The translations under genes were made by a program, and so were the position numbers. The notes beneath the pieces were generated by a model. It saw only the letters and a list, made by a program, of their open reading frames with translations. It ran no database searches and was not told the DNA's origin. This document shows, in pieces, positions 15,111 through 23,330 of a stretch of 35,835 bases of DNA (position 1 is its first letter; each line of letters opens with the position of its first letter). The DNA is from Methylorubrum zatmanii (lineage in GTDB: Bacteria; Pseudomonadota; Alphaproteobacteria; Rhizobiales; Beijerinckiaceae): contig NZ_NKUI01000022.1 in NCBI RefSeq assembly GCF_014845115.1, positions 1 to 35,835 of the forward strand, given 5' to 3'.

Positions 15111-15965
15111 ATGCGCATCCGGATCGTCCACGATACGGTCTACACCTATGAACAGCCGGCCCGCGGCCTGATCCAGATCCTGCGGCTGACACCCCGCGAC
15201 CATGACGGGCAGCATGTGCGCGAGTGGCGGATCGAGCCCTCCGTCAACGGCCGGCTCACCGCCCGCGAGGACGGATTCGGCAACCTCGTCCACTGGTTCA
15301 CCGCCGACGATCCCACCGATGCGCTCACCGTGCGGGTGACCGGCGAGATCGAGACCTTCGAGACGAGCGGCATCGTCCGCGGGGCGGTCGAGCGCCTGCC
15401 CGACCTGTTCTACCTGCGCGATACGCCGCTGACCGAGGCGAGCCCTGAGCTCAAGCTGCTCGCGGATCGGATCGCGGGGGCGGGAGAGCGCGACACCCTG
15501 TCGGTGCTGCACCGCCTCGTCGCCGCCGTGCACGAGGCCGTGGCCTTCGAGCCGGGCCCGAGCAGCGCCAGCACCAGTGCCGCGCAATCCTTCGAGGCGG
15601 GCAAGGGCGTCTGCCAGGATCTCACCCATATCTTCCTCGCCGCCGCCCGGCACCTGCAGATCCCCTCCCGCTACGTCTCCGGCTATTTCCGCCGCGACGA
15701 CGGAGGCGACGACCAGAAGGCCGGACATGCCTGGGCGGAGGCGCTGGTGCCGGATCTCGGCTGGGTCGGGTTCGATCCGGCCTACGGTTTCTCCGCGACC
15801 GAGGCGCATGTCCGCGTCGCGGTCGGCCTCGATTATCTCGGCGCGGCGCCGATCCGCGGCAGCCGCATGGGCGGCGGCATTGAGACCCTCGACGTCGCCC
15901 TGCGGGTCGAGCAAGTGCAGTCCCAAGCCCAGGCGCGCGGGCAGCAGAGCCAGTCGCAGGGCTGA
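15111..15965 (+). CDS. Transglutaminase-like (bacterial N-terminal plus core) protein
   Basis: A 284-residue protein beginning MRIRIVHDTVYTYEQPARGL, the bacterial transglutaminase-like N-terminal beta domain. The cysteine-protease-like core has Cys in GKGVCQDLTHIF, His in GHAWAEAL and Asp in GFDPAYG, a complete Cys-His-Asp triad. The frame is open from 15036, but the ATG at 15111 fits the family start. Such proteins probably act as peptidases or amide-cleaving enzymes rather than cross-linkers. The last 20 residues are Gln/Ser-rich. It is third in the ATP-grasp/alpha-E/transglutaminase/Anbu gene order, suggesting a ligase-plus-peptidase cycle. Confidence 0.93.
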   Translation: MRIRIVHDTVYTYEQPARGLIQILRLTPRDHDGQHVREWRIEPSVNGRLTAREDGFGNLVHWFTADDPTDALTVRVTGEIETFETSGIVRGAVERLPDLFYLRDTPLTEASPELKLLADRIAGAGERDTLSVLHRLVAAVHEAVAFEPGPSSASTSAAQSFEAGKGVCQDLTHIFLAAARHLQIPSRYVSGYFRRDDGGDDQKAGHAWAEALVPDLGWVGFDPAYGFSATEAHVRVAVGLDYLGAAPIRGSRMGGGIETLDVALRVEQVQSQAQARGQQSQSQG

Positions 15966-16088
15966 TCGTTCGGGTGCCGAAGGGCGGTCCCGATTCAAAA
16001 AAGTTGTCTTGCCGCGTCCGGCCGGCCCATGCGATGCGGGCCGTCCGATCCTGCCCGGCGCTCGGGCCTTCCTGAGGCGGATACCGCC

Positions 16089-16835
16089 ATGACCTACTGC
16101 GTCGGAGTGCTCGTCGAGGACGGGCTGGTGATGATCGCCGACACCCGCACCAATGCGGGGCTCGACAACATCTCGACCTACCGCAAGCTGCACATGTTCA
16201 ACGCGCCTGGCGAGCGCGTGATGATGCTGGCCTCGGCCGGCAACCTCTCGATGACGCAGTCGGTCCTGAGCATGCTCCGTGAGGGCGTGGACGATGTCGA
16301 GGGCGAGACGCCGCCTCGGCTCGAGGACGCGGCCTCCATGTTCAAGGCGGCCCAGCTCGTCGGCCGGGCGATCCGCCGGGTGCGCGAGATCGAGCAGGCC
16401 AATTTCGACGCGGCCAACCTGCGGATGGAGGTGTCGTTCCTGTTCGGCGGCCAGATCGGCAGCGAGCCGATGCGGCTGTTCATGATCTACTCGGCCGGCA
16501 ACTTCATCGAGTGCAGCCGCGAGGCGCCCTTCCTTCAGATCGGCGAGCACAAATACGGCAAGCCGATCCTCGACCGGGCGGTGACCTTCGAGACCGATCT
16601 CTACGACGCGCTGAAGGTCGGCCTCGTCTCGATGGATTCGACCATGCGCTCCAATCTCGGCGTCGGCCTGCCGATCGACATCGCCGTGGTCCGCCGGGGC
16701 GCCCTTGACCTCGAGGTGAACCACCGCATCGATGCCGGCGAGAGCTACTTCCACGATCTGCGCGAGCGCTGGTCGGCGGCCCTGCGGGCCGCCCACCGCG
16801 CCATTCCGCGGCCGCCCTACGGGCCGCAGGCCTAG
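16089..16835 (+). CDS. Anbu-type proteasome-like peptidase
   Basis: A 248-residue Ntn-hydrolase of the HslV/proteasome-beta superfamily. It starts MTYCVGVLVEDGLVMIADTR, so removal of Met exposes Thr as the nucleophile, with the ADTRTNAG motif and LASAGNLS following. The tail contains VEVNHRIDAG-like sequence and YFHDLRERW, typical of Anbu (ancestral beta subunit, PRK09732-like). Anbu assembles as an open ring or helix without a dedicated ATPase in the operon. The frame is open to 16029, but the start at 16089 is required for the N-terminal Thr. It is the last gene of the operon, convergent with the sirtuin gene 32 bases away. Confidence 0.93.
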   Translation: MTYCVGVLVEDGLVMIADTRTNAGLDNISTYRKLHMFNAPGERVMMLASAGNLSMTQSVLSMLREGVDDVEGETPPRLEDAASMFKAAQLVGRAIRRVREIEQANFDAANLRMEVSFLFGGQIGSEPMRLFMIYSAGNFIECSREAPFLQIGEHKYGKPILDRAVTFETDLYDALKVGLVSMDSTMRSNLGVGLPIDIAVVRRGALDLEVNHRIDAGESYFHDLRERWSAALRAAHRAIPRPPYGPQA

Positions 16836-16867
16836 CGGCCTGACGCTCGCCAGGGCGAGGAGAGCGG

Positions 16868-17581
16868 TCAGAGGCGGCCGCTCAGAACCTCGTCCACCAG
16901 CGCCGGCACCGTCTCGCTCGCCCGTCCCAGCCGGGTCGATTCGAACATCCCGGCATTGTCGGCCGCCTCCAGGGTGAGGGCCAGCGTCGGGATGCCGTAG
17001 GCGCGGGCCTGGGCCACGTAGCCCGCCGCCGGATAGACCGCGCCCGAGGTGCCGATCGCCACGAACAGGTCGGCCTCCGCCAGGGCCTCGTCGATGGCCT
17101 CCAGATGCTTCGGCATTTCGCCGAACCACACCACATCGGGCCGCATCCCGCCCCTCTGCCCGCAGGCCGGGCAGGCCGTCTCCACGGAGAGGTCGTCGTG
17201 CCAGACCGGCTCCGTGCCGCAGGCGACGCAGCGGGCTCTCAGGAGTTCGCCGTGCATATGCGTGACGGCGCGGCAGCCGGCCCGCTCGTGCAGGTCATCG
17301 ATGTTCTGCGTGCAGAGGAACAGCCGGCCGCCGCGCGATGTCAGTTCCGTTTCGAGCCGCGCCAGGGCGGTGTGCGCCGGGTTGGGCGCGGCCCGCACCG
17401 CGTCGCGGCGGCGCTGGTTGTAGAAGGCGTGCACCAGCACCGGATCGGCGGCGAAGCCCTCAGGGGTGGCGAGGCGCATCGGATCGAACCGGGCCCAGGC
17501 CCCGTCGGTGTCGCGGAAGGTGCCGAGCCCGCTCTCGGCGGAGATCCCGGCGCCCGTGAGCACGAAGAGGGTCCTGGCCAT
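16868..17581 (-). CDS. cobB: NAD-dependent protein deacylase, class III sirtuin (CobB-like)
   Basis: A 237-residue sirtuin. The NAD site is FVLTGAGISAESGLGTFRD near the N terminus, TQNIDDLHERAG supplies further NAD contacts, and the catalytic His is in HMHGEL (about 107). Two Cys pairs (CVAC about 117, CPAC about 137) bind structural zinc. AFYNQRRRD contains the Tyr-x-x-Arg pair that in SIRT5/CobB recognises acidic acyl groups, so desuccinylase/demalonylase activity in addition to deacetylase activity is predicted. The start is 8 bases downstream of the CNNM-like gene's stop on the same strand, so the two are probably co-transcribed. Confidence 0.95.
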   Translation of the reverse strand: MARTLFVLTGAGISAESGLGTFRDTDGAWARFDPMRLATPEGFAADPVLVHAFYNQRRRDAVRAAPNPAHTALARLETELTSRGGRLFLCTQNIDDLHERAGCRAVTHMHGELLRARCVACGTEPVWHDDLSVETACPACGQRGGMRPDVVWFGEMPKHLEAIDEALAEADLFVAIGTSGAVYPAAGYVAQARAYGIPTLALTLEAADNAGMFESTRLGRASETVPALVDEVLSGRL

Positions 17582-17588
17582 GGGTCGC

Positions 17589-18983
17589 TCAGGCTTCCGC
17601 CAGACGGGTGGCGAGCACCTTGTCGATGCGCCGTCCGTCCATATCGATCACCTCGATCCGCCAGCCCTGGGTTTCGATGGCGTCGCCCTCCGTCGGAATC
17701 CGGCCGAGCTGGACGATCACGAAGCCGGCCAGCGTCGAGAAATCGTCCGAGCGCGGCCGTTCCGGCAGGCCGAGACGGTCGAAGGCATCCACGGCGGACA
17801 TCATGCCGTCGATGAGCAGCGAGCCGTCCTCGCGCTCGGTCACCATCCGCTCCTCGCCGGGCTCGGGGATCTCCCCGGCCATCGCTTCGAGCAGATCGGT
17901 CTGGGTGACGATGCCTTCCAGGCTGCCGTACTCGTCGACGACGATGGCCATGCGCACCGGCTTGGTCTGGAACAGCTCCAGCACCTTCAGGATCGCCAGA
18001 CCCTCATGCACGACGATGGGCTCGCGGGTGGCGGCCTTCACGTCGAGGGTCTTCCCGTCGAGGAACTGGTCGAGCAGATCCTGCTTGCGCAGCACGCCGA
18101 CCACGTCGTCGATCTGCGCCCGGCTCACCACGATCTGCTCGTGGCGGCAGGCCCGCACCGCCTCGATGATCTCCTCCTGGGTATCGTCGAGATCGACCCA
18201 ATCCACCTCGTTGCGCGGTGTCATGATCTCGCGGATGCGCCGCTCGCCGATGGCGAGGATGCGCGCCACCGCATCCTCCTGCGCCTCGTGCAGCAGGCCC
18301 GCCTCGTGGCTCGCGGTGACGAGCAGGCTCAGCTCCTTCGGTGAGGGCAGGTGCCCCTCGCCCTCGCCGGGCCGGAGCCCGATCAGCCGCAGCACGCCGT
18401 TGCCGAGGCCGTTGAGGAAGTGAATCGCCGGGCCGAAGATCAGGAGGAACAGCGTGAGCGGGCGCACGATCACCAGCGCGGTGCGCTCGCTGCGCTGGAG
18501 CGCCAGACTCTTCGGCGCCAGTTCGCCGAGCACGATGTGCAGCGTGGTGATGACGGCGAAGGCCGCCGCCACCGCCAGGGTATGCGCGGTGATGCCGGCG
18601 GCGAGCTCGGGCAGCCAGCCGAAAAGCGGTTCGATCAGGTGCGCGAGCGCCGGCTCGCCCACCCAGCCGAGGGCCAGCGAGGAGAGGGTGATGCCGAGCT
18701 GCGTCGCGGCGAGGTGCGCATCGAGCCGGTCGGTGGCGCGCTGGAGCGCCTTGGCGTTGAGCCGGCCCTCGTTGACCAGTTCGGCGATGCGGCTGCGCCG
18801 CACCGCGACGAGGGAGAATTCCGCCGCAACGAAGAAGCCGTTGGCGAAGACGAGGGCGACGACCGCGACGAGGCCGAGCACCGATGACCAGAGACCGTCC
18901 GAAATCGTGCCCTCCCAGGGCCAAGCCGCACCGAATGACCGCGCGCGACGGCGGCGAAGATGCTTAAGGCCGAACCCGGTCAC
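17589..18983 (-). CDS. CNNM/CorC-like membrane protein (DUF21-CBS-CorC_HlyC)
   Basis: A 464-residue protein, often annotated hemolysin-like. An N-terminal DUF21 domain with about four transmembrane segments (starting VLGLVAVVALVFANGFFVAA, then EFSLVAVRRSRI) is followed by a CBS pair (about 220-340; IREIMTPRNEVDWVDLDD and RMAIVVDEYGSLEGIVTQTD). A C-terminal CorC_HlyC domain follows (GSLLIDGMMSAVDAFDRLGL, then TLAGFVIVQLGRIP). The family is linked to divalent metal (Mg/Co) transport and homeostasis. The start is a GTG at 18983 and could be later, since residues 1-28 are basic and not family-like. It is probably in an operon with the downstream sirtuin. Confidence 0.92.
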   Translation of the reverse strand: MTGFGLKHLRRRRARSFGAAWPWEGTISDGLWSSVLGLVAVVALVFANGFFVAAEFSLVAVRRSRIAELVNEGRLNAKALQRATDRLDAHLAATQLGITLSSLALGWVGEPALAHLIEPLFGWLPELAAGITAHTLAVAAAFAVITTLHIVLGELAPKSLALQRSERTALVIVRPLTLFLLIFGPAIHFLNGLGNGVLRLIGLRPGEGEGHLPSPKELSLLVTASHEAGLLHEAQEDAVARILAIGERRIREIMTPRNEVDWVDLDDTQEEIIEAVRACRHEQIVVSRAQIDDVVGVLRKQDLLDQFLDGKTLDVKAATREPIVVHEGLAILKVLELFQTKPVRMAIVVDEYGSLEGIVTQTDLLEAMAGEIPEPGEERMVTEREDGSLLIDGMMSAVDAFDRLGLPERPRSDDFSTLAGFVIVQLGRIPTEGDAIETQGWRIEVIDMDGRRIDKVLATRLAEA

Positions 18984-19155
18984 GGGGGAAGGGGTTCGGC
19001 CGCAATCTCGCTTGGGCTATGAAGGGGTGTCGCCCCGGCTGCGCCACACTTCCGCTCCATGCCGTCCGCCGGGCCGATGGCCTCGGAAGGCGGCGGGTTT
19101 CCCCCGCCTCCGGCGGGCCGTCGGCCCCGTATCTGCGTTTTCGAAGGATGTGGCC

Positions 19156-22100
19156 GTGATCAAGCTGCCGAGGCTGTTTCGGCCCAAGCGCCGCGATGCC
19201 GCGACGGCTGCTCCCTTCTTCGATGCCGCCTTCTACCTCTCCGCCTATCCCGACGTGGCCGCCGGCGGCGGCGACCCGTTGCTGCATTATCTCGATCACG
19301 GCTGGCTGGAGGGCCGCGACCCCTCGGCCGTGTTCTCGACCCTGTATTACATCGACCGTCACCTCGCCGACCGGGCGCCGGCCAACCCGCTCCTGCACTA
19401 CGCCGGGCTGACCCCGGCGGAGCGGCTGCGGGTCGCGACCCAGCCCGGTGCCGATTTTCCGGCGCTGCAGGCCGAGGTCGCGGCGCCGTTCTTCGACGCG
19501 CCATACTATGCCCGCCGGGCCGGGCTCGGCAGCGGGGAGGATCCGCTCGCCCATTACCTGACCAAGGGCTGGCGGCGGGGGCTCGACCCGAACGACGCCT
19601 TCGCCGGGGACACCTATCTGCAGCGCCACGCCCATATGCGGCGCCTCGGCGTCAGCCCGCTCTACCACTTCGCCGCGACCCGTCGTCTCCAGGGCGCCGA
19701 GGCCGCGACGGCACCGGCGCGGCGGGCGAAGCCGCCGGTCGTCGCCCTGCCGGCCGATCCGGCGGAAGCCACCGACGCGCAGATCTACGAGGCGGTCGCG
19801 GCCGAGTTCGACCGCGAGCATTACCTCGAGACCAACGCCGATATCCGCCGCTCCGGGATCGATCCGGTCCGCCACTTCCTCGATTTCGGTGCCCGCGAGG
19901 ACCGCGACCCGAGCCCCTCCTTCTCGGTGCGCTACTACCGCAAGCAGTACCGGCGGGAGATCGGGGCGGGGATCAACCCGTTCGTCCATTACCTCGCGGT
20001 CGGCCGGGCCCTCGGCTTCCGGCCGACGCCGTTCGGCCTCGGCACATGGCCGGCCCAGGTGGCGCCGACACCCGCCGAATGGGCACAGGCGCGTCCCGCC
20101 GCCGACCTCGCGGCGGCGCGGGTCGTCCTGATCATGCCGGTCTACAAGGGGTATGACGACACCCTGCGGGCGATCCACTCGGTGCTGAGCGCGCCCCAGG
20201 CGACGGCCTTCGCCCTCCTCGTCATCGACGATTGCAGCCCCGATCCGCGTTTGAGCGCGGCCCTGACCGACCTCGCCGCCCAGGGCCTGTTCGCCCACGC
20301 CCTCAACGACGAGAATCTCGGCTTCGTGCGAACCTGCAACCGCGGCCTGGAGGTGGCGGCGGGCAAGGATGTGGTGCTGCTCAACGCCGACATCGTCGTC
20401 TACGGCGACTGGCTCGACCGCCTGCTCTGGCACGCGGATCACGATGCCAGGGTCGCGACGGTGACGCCGTTCTCCAACAACGCCACGATCTGCAGCTATC
20501 CGCGGCCGAACGTCGACAACCAAGCCCAGCTCGAAGTCACGCCGGGTGAGATCGACGCCTATACCCGCCTCTGCAACGCCCGCGGCAGTTCACCCGTCCC
20601 GACCGGGGTCGGCTTCTGCATGTATATGCGGCGGGCCGTGATCGACGCGGTCGGCCCCCTGGATGCCGAGACCTTCGGGCGCGGCTACGGCGAGGAGAAC
20701 GATTTCTGCATGCGCGCCCTCAAGGCGGGCTTCACCAACCTGCTGGCCCACGACGTGTTCGTGTTCCATTCCGGCAGCGTCTCCTTCGGCACGCTGCTAG
20801 CGACCAAGGGCGCGGACATCTTCCGCACGATCCTGACCAAGCATCCCGACTACCAGCGCCGGGTCCACACCCATATCGAGGTCGATCCCGCCCGCTTCGC
20901 CCGCCGCCGCCTCGACCTGTACCGCTTCGCCAAGCGCGCGCAGGCGGCCGGGCGCAGAATCGCCCTGATCGTGACCCACGATTTTGGCGGCGGCGTCGAG
21001 ACCCATATCGAGACCCTGAGCGCCCGGCTCGCCGAGGCGGGTCTTGCCGCCGTCTACCTGCGCACCGAGGAGCCCGGCGGGGTCAAGTTCGGCCTGCCGG
21101 GATCGACCGGCATCGACTTTCCCGTCTCGATCCTCGACCCGCTCTCCCTCGACCGGGACGCCGCGCTGCTGGCCGAACTGATCGGCTGGCTCGACCCGGC
21201 GCTGGTGCATGTCCATTCGCTTGCCGGGCTCGACGCTGCCTCCACCCGGATCGCCATGCGGCTGATCGGGAGCCTGAAGGCGGGTTACGACGTGACCCTG
21301 CACGATTACGCGCCGGTCTGTCACCGCAACAACCTCGTCCGGCCGGAGGGGGTCTATTGCGGGCTGGCGGAGCCCCCGGTCTGCCGCGACTGCATCCGCC
21401 TCGACCGGGATGCGGAGGGGATCGCGCTGCCCGATCCCGAGGAGCGCCGCCGCCTCTGGGCCGAGTTCCTCGGTCGGGCCAGGACGGTCTTCGCCCCCTC
21501 GGCCGATCTCGCCGACCGCATCGGCCCGGCGCTGCGGTTCGACCGGATCGTGCTGCGCCCGCACGAGGAGACGCTGCCGGCCGTCGCGCTCGCCCCGCAT
21601 CGGCGGAGAGGGGGGCCGCTGCGGGTCGCGGTGATCGGATCGATCGGCGCGCATAAGGGCTTCGACATCGTCCACAACCTCGCCCTCGATGCCGGGCTGA
21701 GGCAGTTGCCGATCGAATTCACCATCGTCGGCCATTCCGCCGAGCCGAGGGCCATGGAAGCCGCCGGCGTGCGCGAGACCGGCCTCTATACCAGCGACGC
21801 GGCAGCGCTGGCCGAGATCGCCCGGCTCGAACCCGATCTGGCGCTGCTGCCGTCGATCTGGCCGGAAACCTATTGCTACACCCTGTCCCTGGCGCTCGCG
21901 GCGGGCATTCCGGCGGTGGTATTCGATCTCGGGGCCCAGGCCGAGCGCCTGCGCGCGACCGGCGAGGGGTACCGTCTCGATCCGGCCCTGGCCGAGGATC
22001 CGCAACGGCTCAACGCGGCGCTGCTGGCGCTGCCGCTCGACGACCTCTGGGCCGCCCGGACCCCGTTCCGGCCTAAAGTCTATCCGCGCATCCTGGCCGA

Positions 22101-22161
22101 CTATTACGGCCTGCCCGGTCCCGTATCGGGAGAGGCGCGGCGGGAGACGGCCCCGGCCTGA
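19156..22161 (+). CDS. Large bifunctional glycosyltransferase (repeats + GT2 + GT4)
   Basis: The frame is open from 18454, overlapping the divergent CNNM gene. The likely start is the GTG at 19156 with AAGGA 7 bases upstream, giving 1001 residues. Residues about 20-315 contain six copies of a roughly 40-residue motif (FD..YYL....D....G.DPL.HYL..G...GR.P...F). Residues about 318-560 are a GT2 catalytic domain (VVLIMPVYKGYDDTLRAI, LLVIDDCSPD, VLLNADIVV in place of DxD, GYGEENDFCMRA). Residues about 600-985 are a GT-B/GT4 domain (THDFGGGVETHIETLS, HSLAGLDA, GSIGAHKGFD). It probably adds two sugars to a surface polysaccharide or glycan. Cytoplasmic, with no membrane helix. Confidence 0.88.
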   Translation: MIKLPRLFRPKRRDAATAAPFFDAAFYLSAYPDVAAGGGDPLLHYLDHGWLEGRDPSAVFSTLYYIDRHLADRAPANPLLHYAGLTPAERLRVATQPGADFPALQAEVAAPFFDAPYYARRAGLGSGEDPLAHYLTKGWRRGLDPNDAFAGDTYLQRHAHMRRLGVSPLYHFAATRRLQGAEAATAPARRAKPPVVALPADPAEATDAQIYEAVAAEFDREHYLETNADIRRSGIDPVRHFLDFGAREDRDPSPSFSVRYYRKQYRREIGAGINPFVHYLAVGRALGFRPTPFGLGTWPAQVAPTPAEWAQARPAADLAAARVVLIMPVYKGYDDTLRAIHSVLSAPQATAFALLVIDDCSPDPRLSAALTDLAAQGLFAHALNDENLGFVRTCNRGLEVAAGKDVVLLNADIVVYGDWLDRLLWHADHDARVATVTPFSNNATICSYPRPNVDNQAQLEVTPGEIDAYTRLCNARGSSPVPTGVGFCMYMRRAVIDAVGPLDAETFGRGYGEENDFCMRALKAGFTNLLAHDVFVFHSGSVSFGTLLATKGADIFRTILTKHPDYQRRVHTHIEVDPARFARRRLDLYRFAKRAQAAGRRIALIVTHDFGGGVETHIETLSARLAEAGLAAVYLRTEEPGGVKFGLPGSTGIDFPVSILDPLSLDRDAALLAELIGWLDPALVHVHSLAGLDAASTRIAMRLIGSLKAGYDVTLHDYAPVCHRNNLVRPEGVYCGLAEPPVCRDCIRLDRDAEGIALPDPEERRRLWAEFLGRARTVFAPSADLADRIGPALRFDRIVLRPHEETLPAVALAPHRRRGGPLRVAVIGSIGAHKGFDIVHNLALDAGLRQLPIEFTIVGHSAEPRAMEAAGVRETGLYTSDAAALAEIARLEPDLALLPSIWPETYCYTLSLALAAGIPAVVFDLGAQAERLRATGEGYRLDPALAEDPQRLNAALLALPLDDLWAARTPFRPKVYPRILADYYGLPGPVSGEARRETAPA

Positions 22162-22288
22162 TCCCCTCGGGGGCCGGCGATCCTGCCACATGTCATGGAC
22201 GGGACTCGTGCCCGGAGGCTACAACGGCCAAGCTCGGTGAGTCGCGCGCGGTCTCACCCGGCGTTCGTTGCAAGCCAAGGGGAAGCCC

Positions 22289-22522
22289 ATGACCACGCAG
22301 AACCTCACCGTCACCGCCCGCGAGCGTGACACGCTGCTGGCGGCGTTGCGCTACTATCAGTTCTACCGGATGCAGGGTCACCCCTTCGATCCGCGCAAGG
22401 ACGACCTCATCGACACCATCGCCGCCAGCAACGGCGAGGCCCTCGACGTGACCGAGATCGACGATCTCTGCGCGGGCCTGCACGGCAACCGCCACGCACT
22501 GGCCGCCGTGACGGCGGGCTGA
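22289..22522 (+). CDS. Small hypothetical protein
   Basis: A 77-residue protein starting MTTQNLTVTARERDTLLAAL with an AAGGGGAA ribosome site. It is soluble and acidic with two predicted helices, and includes RYYQFYRMQG and EIDDLCAGLHG. I do not recognise a named family. The frame shows strong third-position GC and a good start, so it is probably real. It stands alone downstream of the large glycosyltransferase. Confidence 0.6.
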   Translation: MTTQNLTVTARERDTLLAALRYYQFYRMQGHPFDPRKDDLIDTIAASNGEALDVTEIDDLCAGLHGNRHALAAVTAG

Positions 22523-22549
22523 CGCCCCTCCGCGGCACCGCCGCTCAGG

Positions 22550-22645
22550 TCAGAAAGGCCACGTCAGCAGGGCGTTGAGAAGAAGGGCCGCGCCCAGGCC
22601 GAGCACGAACGCTGCTGCGAGCAGGGAGCTGTCCGCAGTGGTCAT
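22550..22645 (-). CDS. Tiny single-helix membrane protein (31 aa)
   Basis: A 31-residue ORF, MTTADSSLLAAAFVLGLGAA followed by a Leu-rich end and WPF. It is one predicted transmembrane helix. Its ATG overlaps the stop of the upstream 83-residue ORF (ATGA at 22642-22645), which suggests translational coupling. There is no family match by eye; it resembles the size class of KdpF-like or other small membrane peptides. It could still be chance. Confidence 0.4.
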   Translation of the reverse strand: MTTADSSLLAAAFVLGLGAALLLNALLTWPF

Positions 22646-22893
22646 CGGGAGGCCGTGCCCGCCGAGATGCCGACCAGAAGCGGCCGGCGGGCCACCACGA
22701 TCCGTTCCGGATTGGGCGTCACGGCGTCGATCCGGGCGCTGACCGGAACGGCGCCGCCCGCCTGCGGCAGGCGCTGGGTGAACAGCTTCGCCGAGCCCAC
22801 CGGGCTCGGCACTGCCTCGACCAGGGACGGGGTGAGCAGGGCAAAGGCCGACATCACCAGTCCGGCCGCCGCGATCGTGATCAGGTCCCGCAT
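22642..22893 (-). CDS. Small exported hypothetical protein
   Basis: An 83-residue ORF with an N-terminal signal-like segment (MRDLITIAAAGLVMSAFALL, then an Ala/Glu/Ala region near residue 27). The short mature part is rich in Pro, Val and Arg (PSPVGSAKLFTQRLPQAGGA). No domain is recognised. It overlaps the 31-residue ORF by 4 bases. It is divergent from the diguanylate cyclase at 23331 across a gap of about 440 bases. Confidence 0.5.
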   Translation of the reverse strand: MRDLITIAAAGLVMSAFALLTPSLVEAVPSPVGSAKLFTQRLPQAGGAVPVSARIDAVTPNPERIVVARRPLLVGISAGTASR

Positions 22894-23330
22894 TGTCTCG
22901 CCCCACCGGTCGAAGCCCTTCCGGCTCTCGTAGGGGCCGTTCTAGGGGGTCTGGGTTGCCGGCGGATTGCCTCGTACGGTTACCGAATTGCGTCGCGCGT
23001 GGCGGCCGCACATCCCGAACGAGGCCTCATCCCGGCACCCGCTCAGAAGGCTAGCGGGAAGTGTGGCCAGCCGATGAGCGAAATCGCACGTCACAAGGCT
23101 GGCGAAGCGCGATCCCTGCACGAAACTGCCGGCTCCGCGCTTTCGGACTGGCCGGCGATCCCCTCCGGAGCCATGTGCCGGCGCGGACAGGAGAGGCCGC
23201 GCTGCAACCATTCCTTGCGGCAATAATCGAAAACTTACCTATGTCATCTTATCGGTTGCATCGCTGAGACCCCGCCCGTCACAGGGAGGGGTCCGTCGCC
23301 CGACCACTCCACCCTGAGATCGTGAATCCC
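22894..23330. other. Divergent intergenic region before the diguanylate cyclase
   Basis: Only short, uncharacteristic ORFs. The segment about 23220-23260 (TTGCGGCAATAATCGAAAAC and the following TTACCTATG) is locally AT-rich and is the best place for a promoter of the diguanylate cyclase. No repeat or RNA gene was recognised. Confidence 0.45.

Noticed and set aside
15075..17129. 684-residue minus-strand ORF across the transglutaminase and Anbu genes
   Set aside because: Spans two well-supported plus-strand genes and has typical shadow composition.
18984..19155. Extension of the large glycosyltransferase upstream to 18454
   Set aside because: The extra 234 residues overlap the divergent CNNM gene and are Arg/Ser-rich without a domain; the GTG at 19156 has a ribosome site.
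18964..20523. 519-residue minus-strand ORF opposite the large glycosyltransferase
   Set aside because: Antisense shadow; no recognisable motif.
22999..23267. Short plus-strand ORFs upstream of the diguanylate cyclase
   Set aside because: No domain, poor starts and composition not clearly coding.
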